Shown: positions 34,741 to 44,649, numbered from the stretch's first letter. The stretch: DNA of 64,000 nt from Lacrimispora amygdalina (GCF_003432035.1 NZ_QOHO01000025.1:62001-126000), one strand, 5' to 3'. Translations and numbers: made by a program. The notes: generated by a model not told the origin, from the letters alone.

Positions 34741-35434
34741 AATTTACTGGATTACGGTCATTGCAGACCGTGGAAAAGGCGAAAAGGCTGCTTCCGTTTT
34801 CAAAGAATATCATCAGGAACTGCTTTTAAATGTCAGAGGCCATGGAACAGCCAGTTCAGCCATTAAAGATTGTCTCGGACTGGACGAACCGGAAAAGGAC
34901 TTAATAATCGGAGTTGCCGATCAGTCAGCCTCCCATACCCTTTTATCTGCGCTTCATAAAAAACTGGAGCTGGATAAACCCGGATATGGCATCGTATTCA
35001 CCATCTCATTGACCGGAATCAGCGCTGCGGCTTTCAATCTTCTGAAACCAGGCATAACGGGCAATCAGGAACATTTATCTACAGATTATCACAAGGAGGA
35101 ACGTCCTATGTCAGATACAAACGCGTACGAGTTAATCGCATCCGTCATTCATACAGACCTTTCAACCCCTGTTATGGAGGCCGCACGAATTGCAGGATGC
35201 AAAGGCGGCACACTTATAAAGGCAAGAGAAATGGGCGGTGATTCTTCCAAAAAGCTGTTAGGAATGACAGTTTCAAATGAGAAAGAAATTCTTCTTATGC
35301 TGGTTCCCAAAACAGACAAACCGGCGATTTTAAAATCCATCTGTGAAACCGTATTAAAAGAAACCGGAGAGCACGCCATCACATTCTCTATTCCGGTTGA
35401 TGATGTGGCAGGTTTAAACACACTTATAAAATAA
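34724..35434 (+). CDS. Tandem P-II-like regulator
   Basis: 236 aa in two P-II-like halves. The second (residues about 125-236) is clear: YELIASVIHTDLSTPVMEAA, GCKGGTLIKAREMGG, VSNEKEILLMLVPKTDKPAI, HAITFSIPVDDVAGL. The first is more diverged (WITVIADRGKGEKAASVFKE, LDEPEKDLIIGVADQSASHT). P-II proteins bind nucleotides or 2-oxoglutarate and gate partners. Start ATG 34724 after AAGGAGG, overlapping the DUF1538 stop by 17 bases, so it probably regulates that membrane protein or the antiporter. Confidence 0.82.
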   Translation: MTSNHKIYWITVIADRGKGEKAASVFKEYHQELLLNVRGHGTASSAIKDCLGLDEPEKDLIIGVADQSASHTLLSALHKKLELDKPGYGIVFTISLTGISAAAFNLLKPGITGNQEHLSTDYHKEERPMSDTNAYELIASVIHTDLSTPVMEAARIAGCKGGTLIKAREMGGDSSKKLLGMTVSNEKEILLMLVPKTDKPAILKSICETVLKETGEHAITFSIPVDDVAGLNTLIK

Positions 35435-35448
35435 TAGGACCGGGTTTG

Positions 35449-35497
35449 TTGACACTTAGGCTTTGTGCTCTTATAATATATGTATTACACTTGTAAG
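35449..35497 (+). promoter_or_regulatory. blaI-blaR1 promoter with BlaI-type operator
   Basis: Perfect consensus promoter: TTGACA (35449-35454), 17 bp, TATAAT (35472-35477). The palindrome TTACACTTGTAA (35485-35496), with the TACA-NN-TGTA core of BlaI/MecI operators, lies at the transcription start, as expected for autorepression. Confidence 0.8.
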
Positions 35498-35512
35498 AAC
35501 AGGAGATTAAGT

Positions 35513-35896
35513 ATGAGCCACCTTCCGCAAATTTCTGAAGCAGAATATGAAGTGATGAAGGTACTTTGGAGGTACGCTCCAATTAACACCAACGAGGTAA
35601 CCGAAAAACTGACACAGACAACTGACTGGAATCCCAAGACGATTCACACCCTGTTAAAAAGGCTGGTGCAAAAGGGGGCTGTCACCTACACAAAAGAGAG
35701 CCGTGTATTCATTTATACTCCTCTTATTAAAGAGAACGACTATCTGAAGAAGGAAAACAGCCACTTTTTAAACCGGTTCTATAATGGCAGGATATCCGGT
35801 ATGGTCACTAATTACATCAACAGCAATCATATATCTGACGAGGACTTAGCTGAACTGAAAAAGCTTCTTTTTAAAGAACATGGGGAGGAATCATAA
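35513..35896 (+). CDS. blaI: BlaI/MecI-family repressor
   Basis: 127-aa winged-helix repressor (ISEAEYEVMKVLWRYAPINT, WNPKTIHTLLKRLVQKGAVT) with a C-terminal dimerisation and cleavage region. Represses cell-wall antibiotic genes until its partner BlaR1 triggers its inactivation. ATG 35513 after CAGGAG; the longer frame from 35480 lies in the operator. The stop overlaps the blaR1 start (TAATG). Confidence 0.93.
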   Translation: MSHLPQISEAEYEVMKVLWRYAPINTNEVTEKLTQTTDWNPKTIHTLLKRLVQKGAVTYTKESRVFIYTPLIKENDYLKKENSHFLNRFYNGRISGMVTNYINSNHISDEDLAELKKLLFKEHGEES

Positions 35897-37683
35897 TGAT
35901 GCTTCTTTCACTTATAACCCGACTTATGTTAAACTGCGTTGTTATAATTATAATAGCCGGAATCATCCCTCTGATAAAAAAGCTTCTTAAAAATCATCTT
36001 ACCTGGAAAGCCCAATACAGAATCTGGTATTTACTGCTGTTTGTACTGATCTTTCCATTTCTCCCCTCCTCCATGATTTCTGCAGGTCACGGACTGGGTC
36101 TGTTTGGCCGGCTTGGAGACGGTATATCTCCAGTAAAAGCAGCTGCATCAGCTTCCTGTTATGGTGCTGATGTTTCCGGTTTTATTGAAGATTTCTCAAT
36201 ATCCGTCAGCCGCAGGGCAGTTCTTCATTTTCCTTCCGTTCTGCCATATATATGTGGACTTGGGATTGGTGTCATGTCAGTCCTGAATATTATTTCCAGC
36301 TTTAGAATCAGACAAATCACAAGGGCATCTCTTCCTCTGCAAAACAGGCAGATCAGACAGCTGTTTGACAGCTGCCGGCATGAACTCGGAATAAAGAAGA
36401 ATATCCCGGTATACAGCAGTGCATATTTGAATTCACCCATAGCTGCCGGCTTTATAAAACCGGTAATCATTATTCCCATTCACATGCTGTCAGAATTTAC
36501 TGAGAAAGAAATACGCTACATTTTTCTTCATGAGCTGTCACATATTAAACACGGAGATCTTTTTATTAACCGGCTGATAGCTCTCGCTCAAATCCTGTAC
36601 TGGTATCATCCGGCAGTATGGCTTGGGTTAAAAGAGATGAGAAAGGATCAGGAAGTTGCCTGTGATTTATCGGTGCTTTCCAGGCTGGAAGAGAACAGCT
36701 ATCTGGATTATGGCAGAACCCTGATTCGTTTCGCTGAAAATATGTCCAGGCGCCTCTCTCCCGCTGTCCAGATCGCAGGTTCTGAAAAGGAAATCCACAG
36801 GAGAATCCTTTGCATTGCTGCCTATCGGAAAGAATCCGGATGGGTGCGGTGGAAAAGCCGTTTTATTCTGGTCATTGCCGCTTTCCTGCTGTTTGCCTTT
36901 ATGCCTGTCACGTCTGCAGCTGCATCCGGGGGGGCTTCTTACCCGTTTCATCCGGAACACATAAATCAGCTGGATTTAGACTCTTATTTCCATGGATATG
37001 AAGGAAGCTTTGTCCTCTACGAAGTCAATTCCAATCAATACCATATCTACAATCAGGAAGGGGCTGTAACCCGGATTTCCCCTGATTCCACTTATAAGAT
37101 TTACAGCGCACTGTGCGCTCTGGAACACGGAGTCATTACCCCAGGTTCCTCTTACATAAAGTGGGATAAAACCCCCTACCCCTTTGATGCCTGGAATGAG
37201 GACCAGACCCTTGATACCGCTATGAACCACTCTGTTAACTGGTATTTTAAAGCTCTTGATGAAAAGAACGGTATGTCTGCCTTAAAAGACTGCATGATGC
37301 GCCTGGAATATGGAAATCAGGATTTATCCGGAGGACTTGGCAGCTACTGGCTGGAATCTTCTCTTAAAATCTCCCCGGCAGAGCAGGTGGAGCTCTTAGC
37401 CCGCCTTTCCCAGGGAACGCTTCCTTTTAAACCGGATCATATAAAAGCAGTGCAGGATTCCATTTACCTGTCCTCCAGCCAGGGTGTCTCTTTATATGGG
37501 AAAACGGGAACCGGAACAATAAACCGTCAAAGCATCAACGGCTGGTTTATCGGTTTTGCAAAATCCTGCAATGAGACCTATGTGTTCTCTACCAACATTC
37601 ACAACGGCAGTTTTGCCGATGGACGTACCGCTGCAGCGATTACACTGGATATCTTAAACGACCGGAATATCTACAAACAATAA
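35896..37683 (+). CDS. blaR1: BlaR1/MecR1-type beta-lactam sensor-transducer with M56 protease
   Basis: 595-aa membrane protein. N-terminal helices surround an M56 zinc protease with HELSHIKHGD. After a further helix near residue 330 comes an extracellular penicillin-binding sensor domain (about 345-595) with all three motifs: STYK (SPDSTYKIYSALCALEHG), SVN (NHSVNWYFKAL) and KTG (YGKTGTGTINRQ). Acylation by a beta-lactam would activate the protease and relieve BlaI repression. ATG 35896 overlaps the blaI stop. Confidence 0.93.
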   Translation: MMLLSLITRLMLNCVVIIIIAGIIPLIKKLLKNHLTWKAQYRIWYLLLFVLIFPFLPSSMISAGHGLGLFGRLGDGISPVKAAASASCYGADVSGFIEDFSISVSRRAVLHFPSVLPYICGLGIGVMSVLNIISSFRIRQITRASLPLQNRQIRQLFDSCRHELGIKKNIPVYSSAYLNSPIAAGFIKPVIIIPIHMLSEFTEKEIRYIFLHELSHIKHGDLFINRLIALAQILYWYHPAVWLGLKEMRKDQEVACDLSVLSRLEENSYLDYGRTLIRFAENMSRRLSPAVQIAGSEKEIHRRILCIAAYRKESGWVRWKSRFILVIAAFLLFAFMPVTSAAASGGASYPFHPEHINQLDLDSYFHGYEGSFVLYEVNSNQYHIYNQEGAVTRISPDSTYKIYSALCALEHGVITPGSSYIKWDKTPYPFDAWNEDQTLDTAMNHSVNWYFKALDEKNGMSALKDCMMRLEYGNQDLSGGLGSYWLESSLKISPAEQVELLARLSQGTLPFKPDHIKAVQDSIYLSSSQGVSLYGKTGTGTINRQSINGWFIGFAKSCNETYVFSTNIHNGSFADGRTAAAITLDILNDRNIYKQ

Positions 37684-37684
37684 A

Positions 37685-37734
37685 ACAGAGCTTAAGAAAG
37701 GAGAAGTTACTCCAGCCTTAAGCTCTGTCTTTTT
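37685..37734. terminator. Bidirectional terminator between blaR1 and the PBP operon
   Basis: ACAGAGCTTAAG (37685-37696) and CTTAAGCTCTGT (37717-37728) form a 12-bp perfect stem, followed by CTTTTT on the plus strand and by TTTTA on the minus strand. Confidence 0.85.
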
Positions 37735-37736
37735 CA

Positions 37737-39848
37737 CTACTGTACCGGAAGATAGGAATCCAGTATCCGTTTATCCTTTCGCACTACATACCCGCTTCCG
37801 CCCCGGTTTTTCACATCCTCCACCATGCTGATAAGAAGCAGTGGTGATTTTGTATCCGGATCTGCGGTAAATACCGAAAACCAGCCTAGCTCCGTCCCCG
37901 TGGTATCCCCTTTTGAGGCTTTGATCTCTGCAGTTCCCGTCTTTCCTGCAAGCTTAATGTCAGATCTCATGATGGCATGACCGGTACCATGCTCCGAGCT
38001 TACAACCTTAATCAAATCCTCACGGACCAGATTGGCATTCTCAGCAGAGCAGGCTCCCTGAAGCCATATTTTGGGCGCAGCATTCTGTTCAGCCTTAAGA
38101 ACAGGCTGGATGACATTCCCTTCATTGGCAAACATCGTATAAAGGGCAGCCAGATGTACCGGATTTACAAGCATCTGTCCCTGGCCATAGCCGCTGTCAG
38201 CCAGCTGCACTTCTGACTTAATCCGGTCTGAATTGGAATACTGGGACTGGGCAACGGAAATCTCAAACGGAAGGGGCTGGTTAAATCCCAGCTTATTAAG
38301 CCCTGCCATAAAATCATCATAGCCTATCTTTAAAGCCGCCTTTGCAAAATAAATATTGTTGGAATATATAAATGCATTTTCCAGATTAAGCGGACTGCTG
38401 TCATGAAGGGTGGTTACGTAATAGTTCCCCCAGCTCTCATCCTTTCTCCAGCTTAACCCTGTGCTTCCATAATCTTCATTGGGATCAATAGCGCCGCTTC
38501 CCAGTCCAACTACAGCAGTAATTGGCTTAAAGGAAGAACCCGGAGCAAACTTCTGGCGGAACCGGTTATAAAGAGGTTTTCGCTCATCATTATTTAAAGA
38601 ATCCCATTTGTCTGCCGGCATCCCCAGAATAAAATCATTGTCATCGTAGGAGGGAGTGCTTACAAGAGCCAGAATCTCTCCTGTATGGGGATTCATGGCA
38701 ACACTGCAGCTTTTATCTTCCTGGAACGTATCATAAATCGTGCTCTGAAGCGCGCTGTCAATGGTGAGCGTAATATCCGCACCGTCCGTTCTCGGTTTTA
38801 CCGCAAGCTTTTTCTTACTATTTCCTGACGCATCTGCAATGAATATGGTACGGCCGTTTGTTCCCTTTAATTCCTTTTCATACAGTCCTTCCATACCGCT
38901 TTTTCCAATAACGCTGTCCGTTAAGTAATCTTCCCCCTTATGCTTTTCCAGATCCTCAGACGTCACATTCTGGACGTATCCGATCAGATGGGCTCCTTTT
39001 TCCTCCAGCGGGTAAGATCGCACGGCTGTATCTGTAATCAGCACTCCGGGAATGGTCAGAAGCTGTTCCTGAAGCTCTTTGTTCTTTTTGTCTTCTTCAC
39101 TGGCATGTTCCGACTGAAGTTTAAAGTCATCCGCCTTCTTTAAGGTTTTCAGCGGAACAAAGGAATCTTCCTTTACCCATCCTGCAGACAGCTTTTTTTG
39201 TATGTTCTCCGGAGATATGGAAAGCAGTTCTCCCAGTTTTTCCACATCCTTGCCGGAATCCTGGCTCATTTTCCCCGGAACCAGACCAACAGAGGAGGCA
39301 GTACCCTTTCCAGCCAGCAGAAAACCGTTCCTGTCATAAATATTCCCTCTTTCCGCCTTATCCGTTACTACTTTGACTTTATCGGTTTTAGTAAGCTCCG
39401 GAAATATCATGCTGTCATTCCATTCCAGTTTATAGCCGGCTTTCTTCTCTTTTTTAAAAACCGCCTGATTGGAAAAACTGACTTCACCTGCCAGACTGTT
39501 TAAACTCATCTGATAAGTGACTGCTGCTTCCCCATCTTTTAAGTCAACGCCTGTTATTTCAGCCTTTATATCCTCTGCTTCAATTCCTTCATAAATATTC
39601 TTGTTTCTGGCAGTAAAATCCTCCAGACTGATATTTAGCTGGCTCTGCTGGTCAAGCATACCGTACATGGCCCCGTAATCTGCATGTTGTAAACTGGAGA
39701 CATAATCTGTTAGGAGTGCATCCGGCTTCTTTTTTGACTCCTTTTTATTCTCATAACGGAGAAATAACATCCCTCCGGCCACACCAGTCACCAATATCAA
39801 TAAGGTACAGACAGTGCTGAATACAAATCGTTTTATTCCCCGACTCAT
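37737..39848 (-). CDS. Class B penicillin-binding protein with MecA-type N-terminal domain
   Basis: 703-aa membrane-anchored transpeptidase. After the N-terminal helix (residues about 8-32) comes an NTF2-like MecA_N domain (TDYVSSLQHADYGAMYGMLD), then a dimerisation domain (AERGNIYDRNGFLLAG) and the transpeptidase with SSFK (FAPGSSFKPIT), SNN (YSNNIYFAKAA) and KTG (AGKTGTAE). This is the class B3 architecture of PBP2a (MecA) and B. subtilis PBP3, often of low beta-lactam affinity. It follows the larger PBP by 12 bases in an operon controlled by a BlaI-type operator and is encoded back to back with blaR1, resembling the staphylococcal mec locus. Confidence 0.9.
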   Translation of the reverse strand: MSRGIKRFVFSTVCTLLILVTGVAGGMLFLRYENKKESKKKPDALLTDYVSSLQHADYGAMYGMLDQQSQLNISLEDFTARNKNIYEGIEAEDIKAEITGVDLKDGEAAVTYQMSLNSLAGEVSFSNQAVFKKEKKAGYKLEWNDSMIFPELTKTDKVKVVTDKAERGNIYDRNGFLLAGKGTASSVGLVPGKMSQDSGKDVEKLGELLSISPENIQKKLSAGWVKEDSFVPLKTLKKADDFKLQSEHASEEDKKNKELQEQLLTIPGVLITDTAVRSYPLEEKGAHLIGYVQNVTSEDLEKHKGEDYLTDSVIGKSGMEGLYEKELKGTNGRTIFIADASGNSKKKLAVKPRTDGADITLTIDSALQSTIYDTFQEDKSCSVAMNPHTGEILALVSTPSYDDNDFILGMPADKWDSLNNDERKPLYNRFRQKFAPGSSFKPITAVVGLGSGAIDPNEDYGSTGLSWRKDESWGNYYVTTLHDSSPLNLENAFIYSNNIYFAKAALKIGYDDFMAGLNKLGFNQPLPFEISVAQSQYSNSDRIKSEVQLADSGYGQGQMLVNPVHLAALYTMFANEGNVIQPVLKAEQNAAPKIWLQGACSAENANLVREDLIKVVSSEHGTGHAIMRSDIKLAGKTGTAEIKASKGDTTGTELGWFSVFTADPDTKSPLLLISMVEDVKNRGGSGYVVRKDKRILDSYLPVQ

Positions 39849-39860
39849 TCCATTCCTCCT

Positions 39861-42719
39861 TTAATCCGTACGAAGGTTATTGGATACACCGGAAGCCGTA
39901 CCGGTCAGAATCTTTTCGGTATCTTCCAGATGGAAATAATAATTAAAAATATTTTTTCCCACGCCTACCACATTACCGGAGCTGTATCCGTTTGCAATTC
40001 TCACAGTTATGGCAATCTGAGGATTGACAAGGGGCGCATATCCAATAAACAGACCATGGTTGGGTTTTGTTTTTGATTCTTCTGCAGTACCGGTTTTTCC
40101 TGCTGCATCTATCTTTATATCTTTTAAGGTCGCATTGGATTTTACCAGCTCGTTCATACCTTTCGCCACATCATTCCATACAAATTCCGGTAAGTTAACC
40201 GTACTGCTTAAGGAAGGGGCAAAGGATTTCACCACTGTACCGTCTCCGTCTGTAATCTTGCCGATCATGGATAGCTGATAGCTTTGTCCGTGATTTGCCA
40301 GAGTAGCCGTATAACGTGCAATCTGGGAAGTAGTATAGTTATGGGTTCCCTGCCCAATGGAGGATGGAATCGCATACTGATCGGTCACATGAGGTTTTGC
40401 CTCCCCGATTTCAATTCCGGTGTTTTTATCCAGATCCAGAAGCTGGGCATATTTAATTAAGCTGCCCAGTCCCTTATCCTCTGAAAAACTGCCGTCTGCA
40501 CCCGTTCCCAGCCTGTAGGTGATCTCCGACAGATATACATTACAGGAATTCTTCAGTGCATCCGCACTGGAAGAGATCACCCCGTGGCCGGCACGTTTCC
40601 AGCACCGCAGAGGCGGTTCTACCTTATCAAATGCACCGGTACATAAAACGCTGGTATCCGTCTGAATGACTCCTTCCGTTAATCCGGCAATTACCGTAAC
40701 CGGCTTAAAGGTGGAACCGGGAGCCGTCAGCTGGCTGGTGGCCCGGTTGAAAAGAGGAAGGGACAAATCCTGTTCCAGCTGCTGGTAATAGGAGGTGTCC
40801 ATCTGGTTTGCCAGCCGGTTATTATCATAGCCCGGATAGCTGACGCAGGCAATCACCTCTCCGTTCTGGGGATTTACCACAACTGCCGATCCGGAACATG
40901 GATTTAAAGCCAGCTGAGCCGGTGTGATCTCCAGATTGGTGATTTTCTTACGGATAAACTGCCAGGCACTTAACTGGCCATTCATCAGAAGGGGATAATC
41001 CGGATCATCCTTTGATAGAACTCCCTGTTCATAAAGCAGCTGTTCCGTCTCCTTTCCGCTTAAGGATCCCTCCCCGATCATCGCCTGATAAATTTTCTGT
41101 TCAAATTCCCGGTTTTCCGTTATATCCTTCAGCATCTTTTCTTCTGCAAGACGCTCTGCATCCTGGATCTCCGTATACTTTTCATTGTTTTCCAGACGGC
41201 TTAGATCCATATGGCCTGCTGCGATGGATTCAGTTAAGTACTGCCTCAGGCTCTTTTCCTTCCAGTCCCAGGTTCCGCTTCCGTTCAATAGAAACTGGTC
41301 TTTCCGAGCCTGACTGACCAGGAAATCCAAATATCCCTGCACCTCCGGACCAAGTGCCTGATAAGCAGCTCCGGACGCATCGAAGGCAGCTGACAGCTGA
41401 CTAATCACTGCTTCCTTTTTCCGCTTAAAATCTCCGTATACCTTTTTTTCCAGATCCGATGCATTCTCTTCTTTTAACCGTTCCGTATCAATGACATGAT
41501 TTTGAATCAGTGCATAGTACACCTCGTCAGAAGCAATGCGGATCTGGGATGCATCGGCAGCTTTTGGCATCTCAGCCCTTCTGGTTTCCACCATATTAGC
41601 CAGAAGAATTCCGGCAATCTGCTGTTTTAACATCTGATATACCGCATCCTGCAATCCCTTGTCCACTGTTAAATAAACATCCTTGCCGGTGCCCGGACTG
41701 CTGGTGATAACCGGTTCTGTCTTGGGATTTCCAACAACATCTGTATAGAATTCCTGGGTTCCATCCTGTCCCCGCAGCCACTCCTCCATGGATTTTTCAA
41801 TCCCGCTTTTGCCGATTACCGACTGATTGGAGTAAATATTGTTGTTCTCACCAAGAGCCTCCAGCTCATCGGCTGATATTCCGCCTGTATATCCAAGTAT
41901 GGAAGACATGCTTTCTCCGCCATAGTATACCCGGATGCTGCTGTTCTCCACATCGGCTCCCTGGAGACTGTGCTTTTGTTCCATCACTCCTACCATGGCT
42001 TTGTCTGATACATCAGAGGCCACAAGATATGGTAAGTATTTCCGATAGGAGTTTAATGACAGACCGTAACGGATGTTGGCAACCTGTAAGATCTCCTTGG
42101 CGCTCATCGTCTCAGGCAGTCCGTACTTCTTTTGCTCCTCTTGCGGATAGGACGAATCAATCATGAATTTCTTCTTTCCGCAAAGATCCTCCATAAGTTC
42201 TGCCGCTGTCTTCTGCGACTGCTCTTCTGTTAAATCCGTAACCTGGCTCTTTCCATAAAAATCTGCCTTAAACCTGCTCAGCTTCCAGCCGTCTACCGTA
42301 TACTCATAGTTTCCTTCCTCATTCACCTTAATGGGAAGACTGACATTTAATTTATCCTCATCTCCTACAAGACCAATGAGCTGATAGGCGATTCCGTTTA
42401 ATGCTTTCTGCTTCTCCTTCTGATTCTTATAATTCCCGGAATCTTCCAGAGTGATGTTATAGGAAAGACGGTTGGAAGCCAGCAGCGTTCCGTTCCTGTC
42501 ATAGATGTTCCCTCTGTTGCCGGGAAGCCTCTGGGTCTTCATAATGGAGGTGATAAACTCTTCCTGACTGGCAGCCCCCTCCATGATCTGTAAATGATAT
42601 AACCGTACGATCAGTGCCGATAATAAAAATCCAAAAAACATTCCCAATATCAATAATCTGGGAATCTGAAAGGAAATGTCTGGAAAGCTCTTATTCTTAA
42701 ATAAATGACTGCGGCGCAT
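39861..42719 (-). CDS. Class B penicillin-binding protein (PBP2/MrdA type), large
   Basis: 952-aa transpeptidase, longer than the usual 600-700 aa of PBP2. One N-terminal helix (LLILGMFFGFLLSALIVRLY), pedestal domain (LPGNRGNIYDRNGTLLASNR), a long insertion rich in charged and helical residues (about 370-590) and a transpeptidase with STFK (TAPGSTFKPVT), SCN (KNSCNVYLSEI) and KTG (AAGKTGTAEE). First gene of the operon; ATG 42719 after AAGGAG. Two BlaI-type operators lie upstream, so it is probably beta-lactam inducible. Confidence 0.9.
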   Translation of the reverse strand: MRRSHLFKNKSFPDISFQIPRLLILGMFFGFLLSALIVRLYHLQIMEGAASQEEFITSIMKTQRLPGNRGNIYDRNGTLLASNRLSYNITLEDSGNYKNQKEKQKALNGIAYQLIGLVGDEDKLNVSLPIKVNEEGNYEYTVDGWKLSRFKADFYGKSQVTDLTEEQSQKTAAELMEDLCGKKKFMIDSSYPQEEQKKYGLPETMSAKEILQVANIRYGLSLNSYRKYLPYLVASDVSDKAMVGVMEQKHSLQGADVENSSIRVYYGGESMSSILGYTGGISADELEALGENNNIYSNQSVIGKSGIEKSMEEWLRGQDGTQEFYTDVVGNPKTEPVITSSPGTGKDVYLTVDKGLQDAVYQMLKQQIAGILLANMVETRRAEMPKAADASQIRIASDEVYYALIQNHVIDTERLKEENASDLEKKVYGDFKRKKEAVISQLSAAFDASGAAYQALGPEVQGYLDFLVSQARKDQFLLNGSGTWDWKEKSLRQYLTESIAAGHMDLSRLENNEKYTEIQDAERLAEEKMLKDITENREFEQKIYQAMIGEGSLSGKETEQLLYEQGVLSKDDPDYPLLMNGQLSAWQFIRKKITNLEITPAQLALNPCSGSAVVVNPQNGEVIACVSYPGYDNNRLANQMDTSYYQQLEQDLSLPLFNRATSQLTAPGSTFKPVTVIAGLTEGVIQTDTSVLCTGAFDKVEPPLRCWKRAGHGVISSSADALKNSCNVYLSEITYRLGTGADGSFSEDKGLGSLIKYAQLLDLDKNTGIEIGEAKPHVTDQYAIPSSIGQGTHNYTTSQIARYTATLANHGQSYQLSMIGKITDGDGTVVKSFAPSLSSTVNLPEFVWNDVAKGMNELVKSNATLKDIKIDAAGKTGTAEESKTKPNHGLFIGYAPLVNPQIAITVRIANGYSSGNVVGVGKNIFNYYFHLEDTEKILTGTASGVSNNLRTD

Positions 42720-42733
42720 AATTCTCCTTATTC

Positions 42734-42853
42734 TTACGCTTGTAATATTTATAATATGAAAGGAACAGGGACCCCTTTTAAAACCTCCCTGCAGACTGCT
42801 AAATTACTACGTATGTAAGATTTGATTATACACCGGATTGTTTAAGATGTAAA
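42734..42853 (-). promoter_or_regulatory. Promoter and two BlaI-type operators of the PBP operon
   Basis: Minus-strand -35 TTTACA (42848-42853), 17 bp, -10 TATAAT (42825-42830). Immediately downstream is TTACATACGTAGTAA (42818-42804). A second palindrome TTACAAGCGTAA lies at 42745-42734, next to the coding start. Its context, TATTACAAGCGTAAGAA, closely matches the blaI operator context TATTACACTTGTAAGAA, so both are likely sites for the BlaI encoded at 35513. Confidence 0.75.
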
Positions 42854-42861
42854 CCGTTTTT

Positions 42862-44649
42862 TCATCTTAATGCCATCTGGAGCCGCTCCATCTCATAGAA
42901 TTCCCCTTTTAACTCCATCAGTGTCTCATAACTTCCTTCTTCCTTGATTTTTCCCTGGTCTAAAACCACGATCCGGTCTGCTCCTCTTACCGTTGAAAGC
43001 CTGTGGGCAACAATAAATGTAGTTCTTCCTTTAATCAGCCGGTCGAGAGCATCCTGAATCTCCTTTTCTGAAATCGTATCAAGTGCAGAGGTTGCTTCAT
43101 CCAGTATAATCACCCTGGGATCTCTGATAATCGCTCTGGCTATGGAAATCCTCTGTCTCTGACCGCCGCTTAAATTGGCCCCATGCTCTCCAATCATGGT
43201 ATCCAGCCCTTTCGGAAGTCTGGCAATAACTGATTTTAAATTTGCGGCTTCTACCGCATGATTTACCGCTTCATCCGGTACATTTAAAAGTCCATACGTA
43301 ATATTTTCCCTCACAGTACCTGTAAAGAGAACCGGAGACTGGGGCACCACCGAGATAAATCTCCGGTAGCTTCTTAAATTGATGTCACTCATATCCGTTC
43401 CGTCGATGAAAAGCCTTCCGCTGCAGGGTGTGATAAAACCAATCAGCAGATTCAATATGGTAGTCTTTCCGGAGCCGGATTCTCCAACCAGCGCGATGGT
43501 CTCCCCTTCCTTTACTTCCAGATCGATTCCGGAAAGAACCCGCTCACTGGAACCTTTATAGGAAAACGCAACCTGCTGAAAGGTGAACCTGCCCTTTAAT
43601 TCCTTCAGTTCTCTCTTTCCCTCATTATGCTCCACATCATCGGAAATTAAAACCTCGCCGATGGAAGTAACCGATTCAAGTCCTTTGGTCAGAATGGGAA
43701 GCAGATTAATAAGCCCTGTAAACTGGTTGACCACCGTGGTAAAGCTTGCCTGATAAAAAGTTACATCTCCGATCTTTATGGATCCCTTCCAGGCCATATA
43801 TCCGGAAAATCCCAGACACAGAGCCTGAAACACCTGAAATACACACCAGCTGACTGCCCCGAAATGTGCCTGTACCATGTCCAGCCGGTATCCCTTGTCC
43901 GCGGTTTCTTCCAGCTGTTCCTTGATTTTTTCGACTTCCTGCTGTTCCAGTGCATGGGCTCTTGTGACAGGAACCAGCTCCACCATCTCCATTACCCGGG
44001 CGCTGGTCTCCTCCATCTCACGGCGGAATGCCCTGTTTTCGCTGTGGATTCGTTTGCGGAATGCAACCACTGTCACCGCAGTCACCGGAGCTACCAGAAG
44101 AAAGAACATAAGCACGGCCCTGTTTTTTACGGCTGTAATACCCAGAGTGATAACCAGATTCATCATAATATTCATCAGATTAACAAACAGCTGGGAGGAT
44201 AAAGTCTCCACTGCCTCCACGTCACGTATGATCTTGGACTGGAGCCTGCCTGACTGAATCTCCGTGTGATAGGGAATGGACAGTTCCTGAAGCTTCCTGA
44301 CCAGAGCGCCCCTTAACCCGGCCTCTGTTTTACGAATTACCTTGTTTTTGTATTTGTTATGAAGCCAGTTTGCCGGAAGATGAACAGCCAAAAGCCCCAG
44401 CCAGACTGCCACGTTTAAAAGGATTGCATGCTTTCCCTTTTCTCCTCCTGCTATGGCTCCGTTGATCACATTGGCGGTCAGCAGCGCAGCAAAGAGACTG
44501 GGGGCGTGTTTAATAACAAAAAAGAAGGTGGAAAGCAGAAACTTATGGTACTGCCCCTTGTAAAATCCAAGCAGCACCATAACCGAACGATTCCCGTACC
44601 TCTTATAACAGTCCACAAACCGGTGTTCCATTTTCTCATATTGATCCAT
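42862..44649 (-). CDS. ABC exporter (fused membrane and ATPase domains)
   Basis: 595 aa from ATG 44649 (AGGGAGAAG in front; a longer frame from 44703 overlaps the esterase). N-terminal six-helix exporter domain, then ATPase with Walker A GESGSGKTTILNLLIG, signature LSGGQRQRISIARAI, Walker B VIILDEATSALD and switch histidine IVAHRLS. Homodimeric MsbA/LmrA type; substrate unknown. The start is 10 bases after the GDSL esterase stop, so it belongs to the polysaccharide operon. Confidence 0.9.
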   Translation of the reverse strand: MDQYEKMEHRFVDCYKRYGNRSVMVLLGFYKGQYHKFLLSTFFFVIKHAPSLFAALLTANVINGAIAGGEKGKHAILLNVAVWLGLLAVHLPANWLHNKYKNKVIRKTEAGLRGALVRKLQELSIPYHTEIQSGRLQSKIIRDVEAVETLSSQLFVNLMNIMMNLVITLGITAVKNRAVLMFFLLVAPVTAVTVVAFRKRIHSENRAFRREMEETSARVMEMVELVPVTRAHALEQQEVEKIKEQLEETADKGYRLDMVQAHFGAVSWCVFQVFQALCLGFSGYMAWKGSIKIGDVTFYQASFTTVVNQFTGLINLLPILTKGLESVTSIGEVLISDDVEHNEGKRELKELKGRFTFQQVAFSYKGSSERVLSGIDLEVKEGETIALVGESGSGKTTILNLLIGFITPCSGRLFIDGTDMSDINLRSYRRFISVVPQSPVLFTGTVRENITYGLLNVPDEAVNHAVEAANLKSVIARLPKGLDTMIGEHGANLSGGQRQRISIARAIIRDPRVIILDEATSALDTISEKEIQDALDRLIKGRTTFIVAHRLSTVRGADRIVVLDQGKIKEEGSYETLMELKGEFYEMERLQMALR

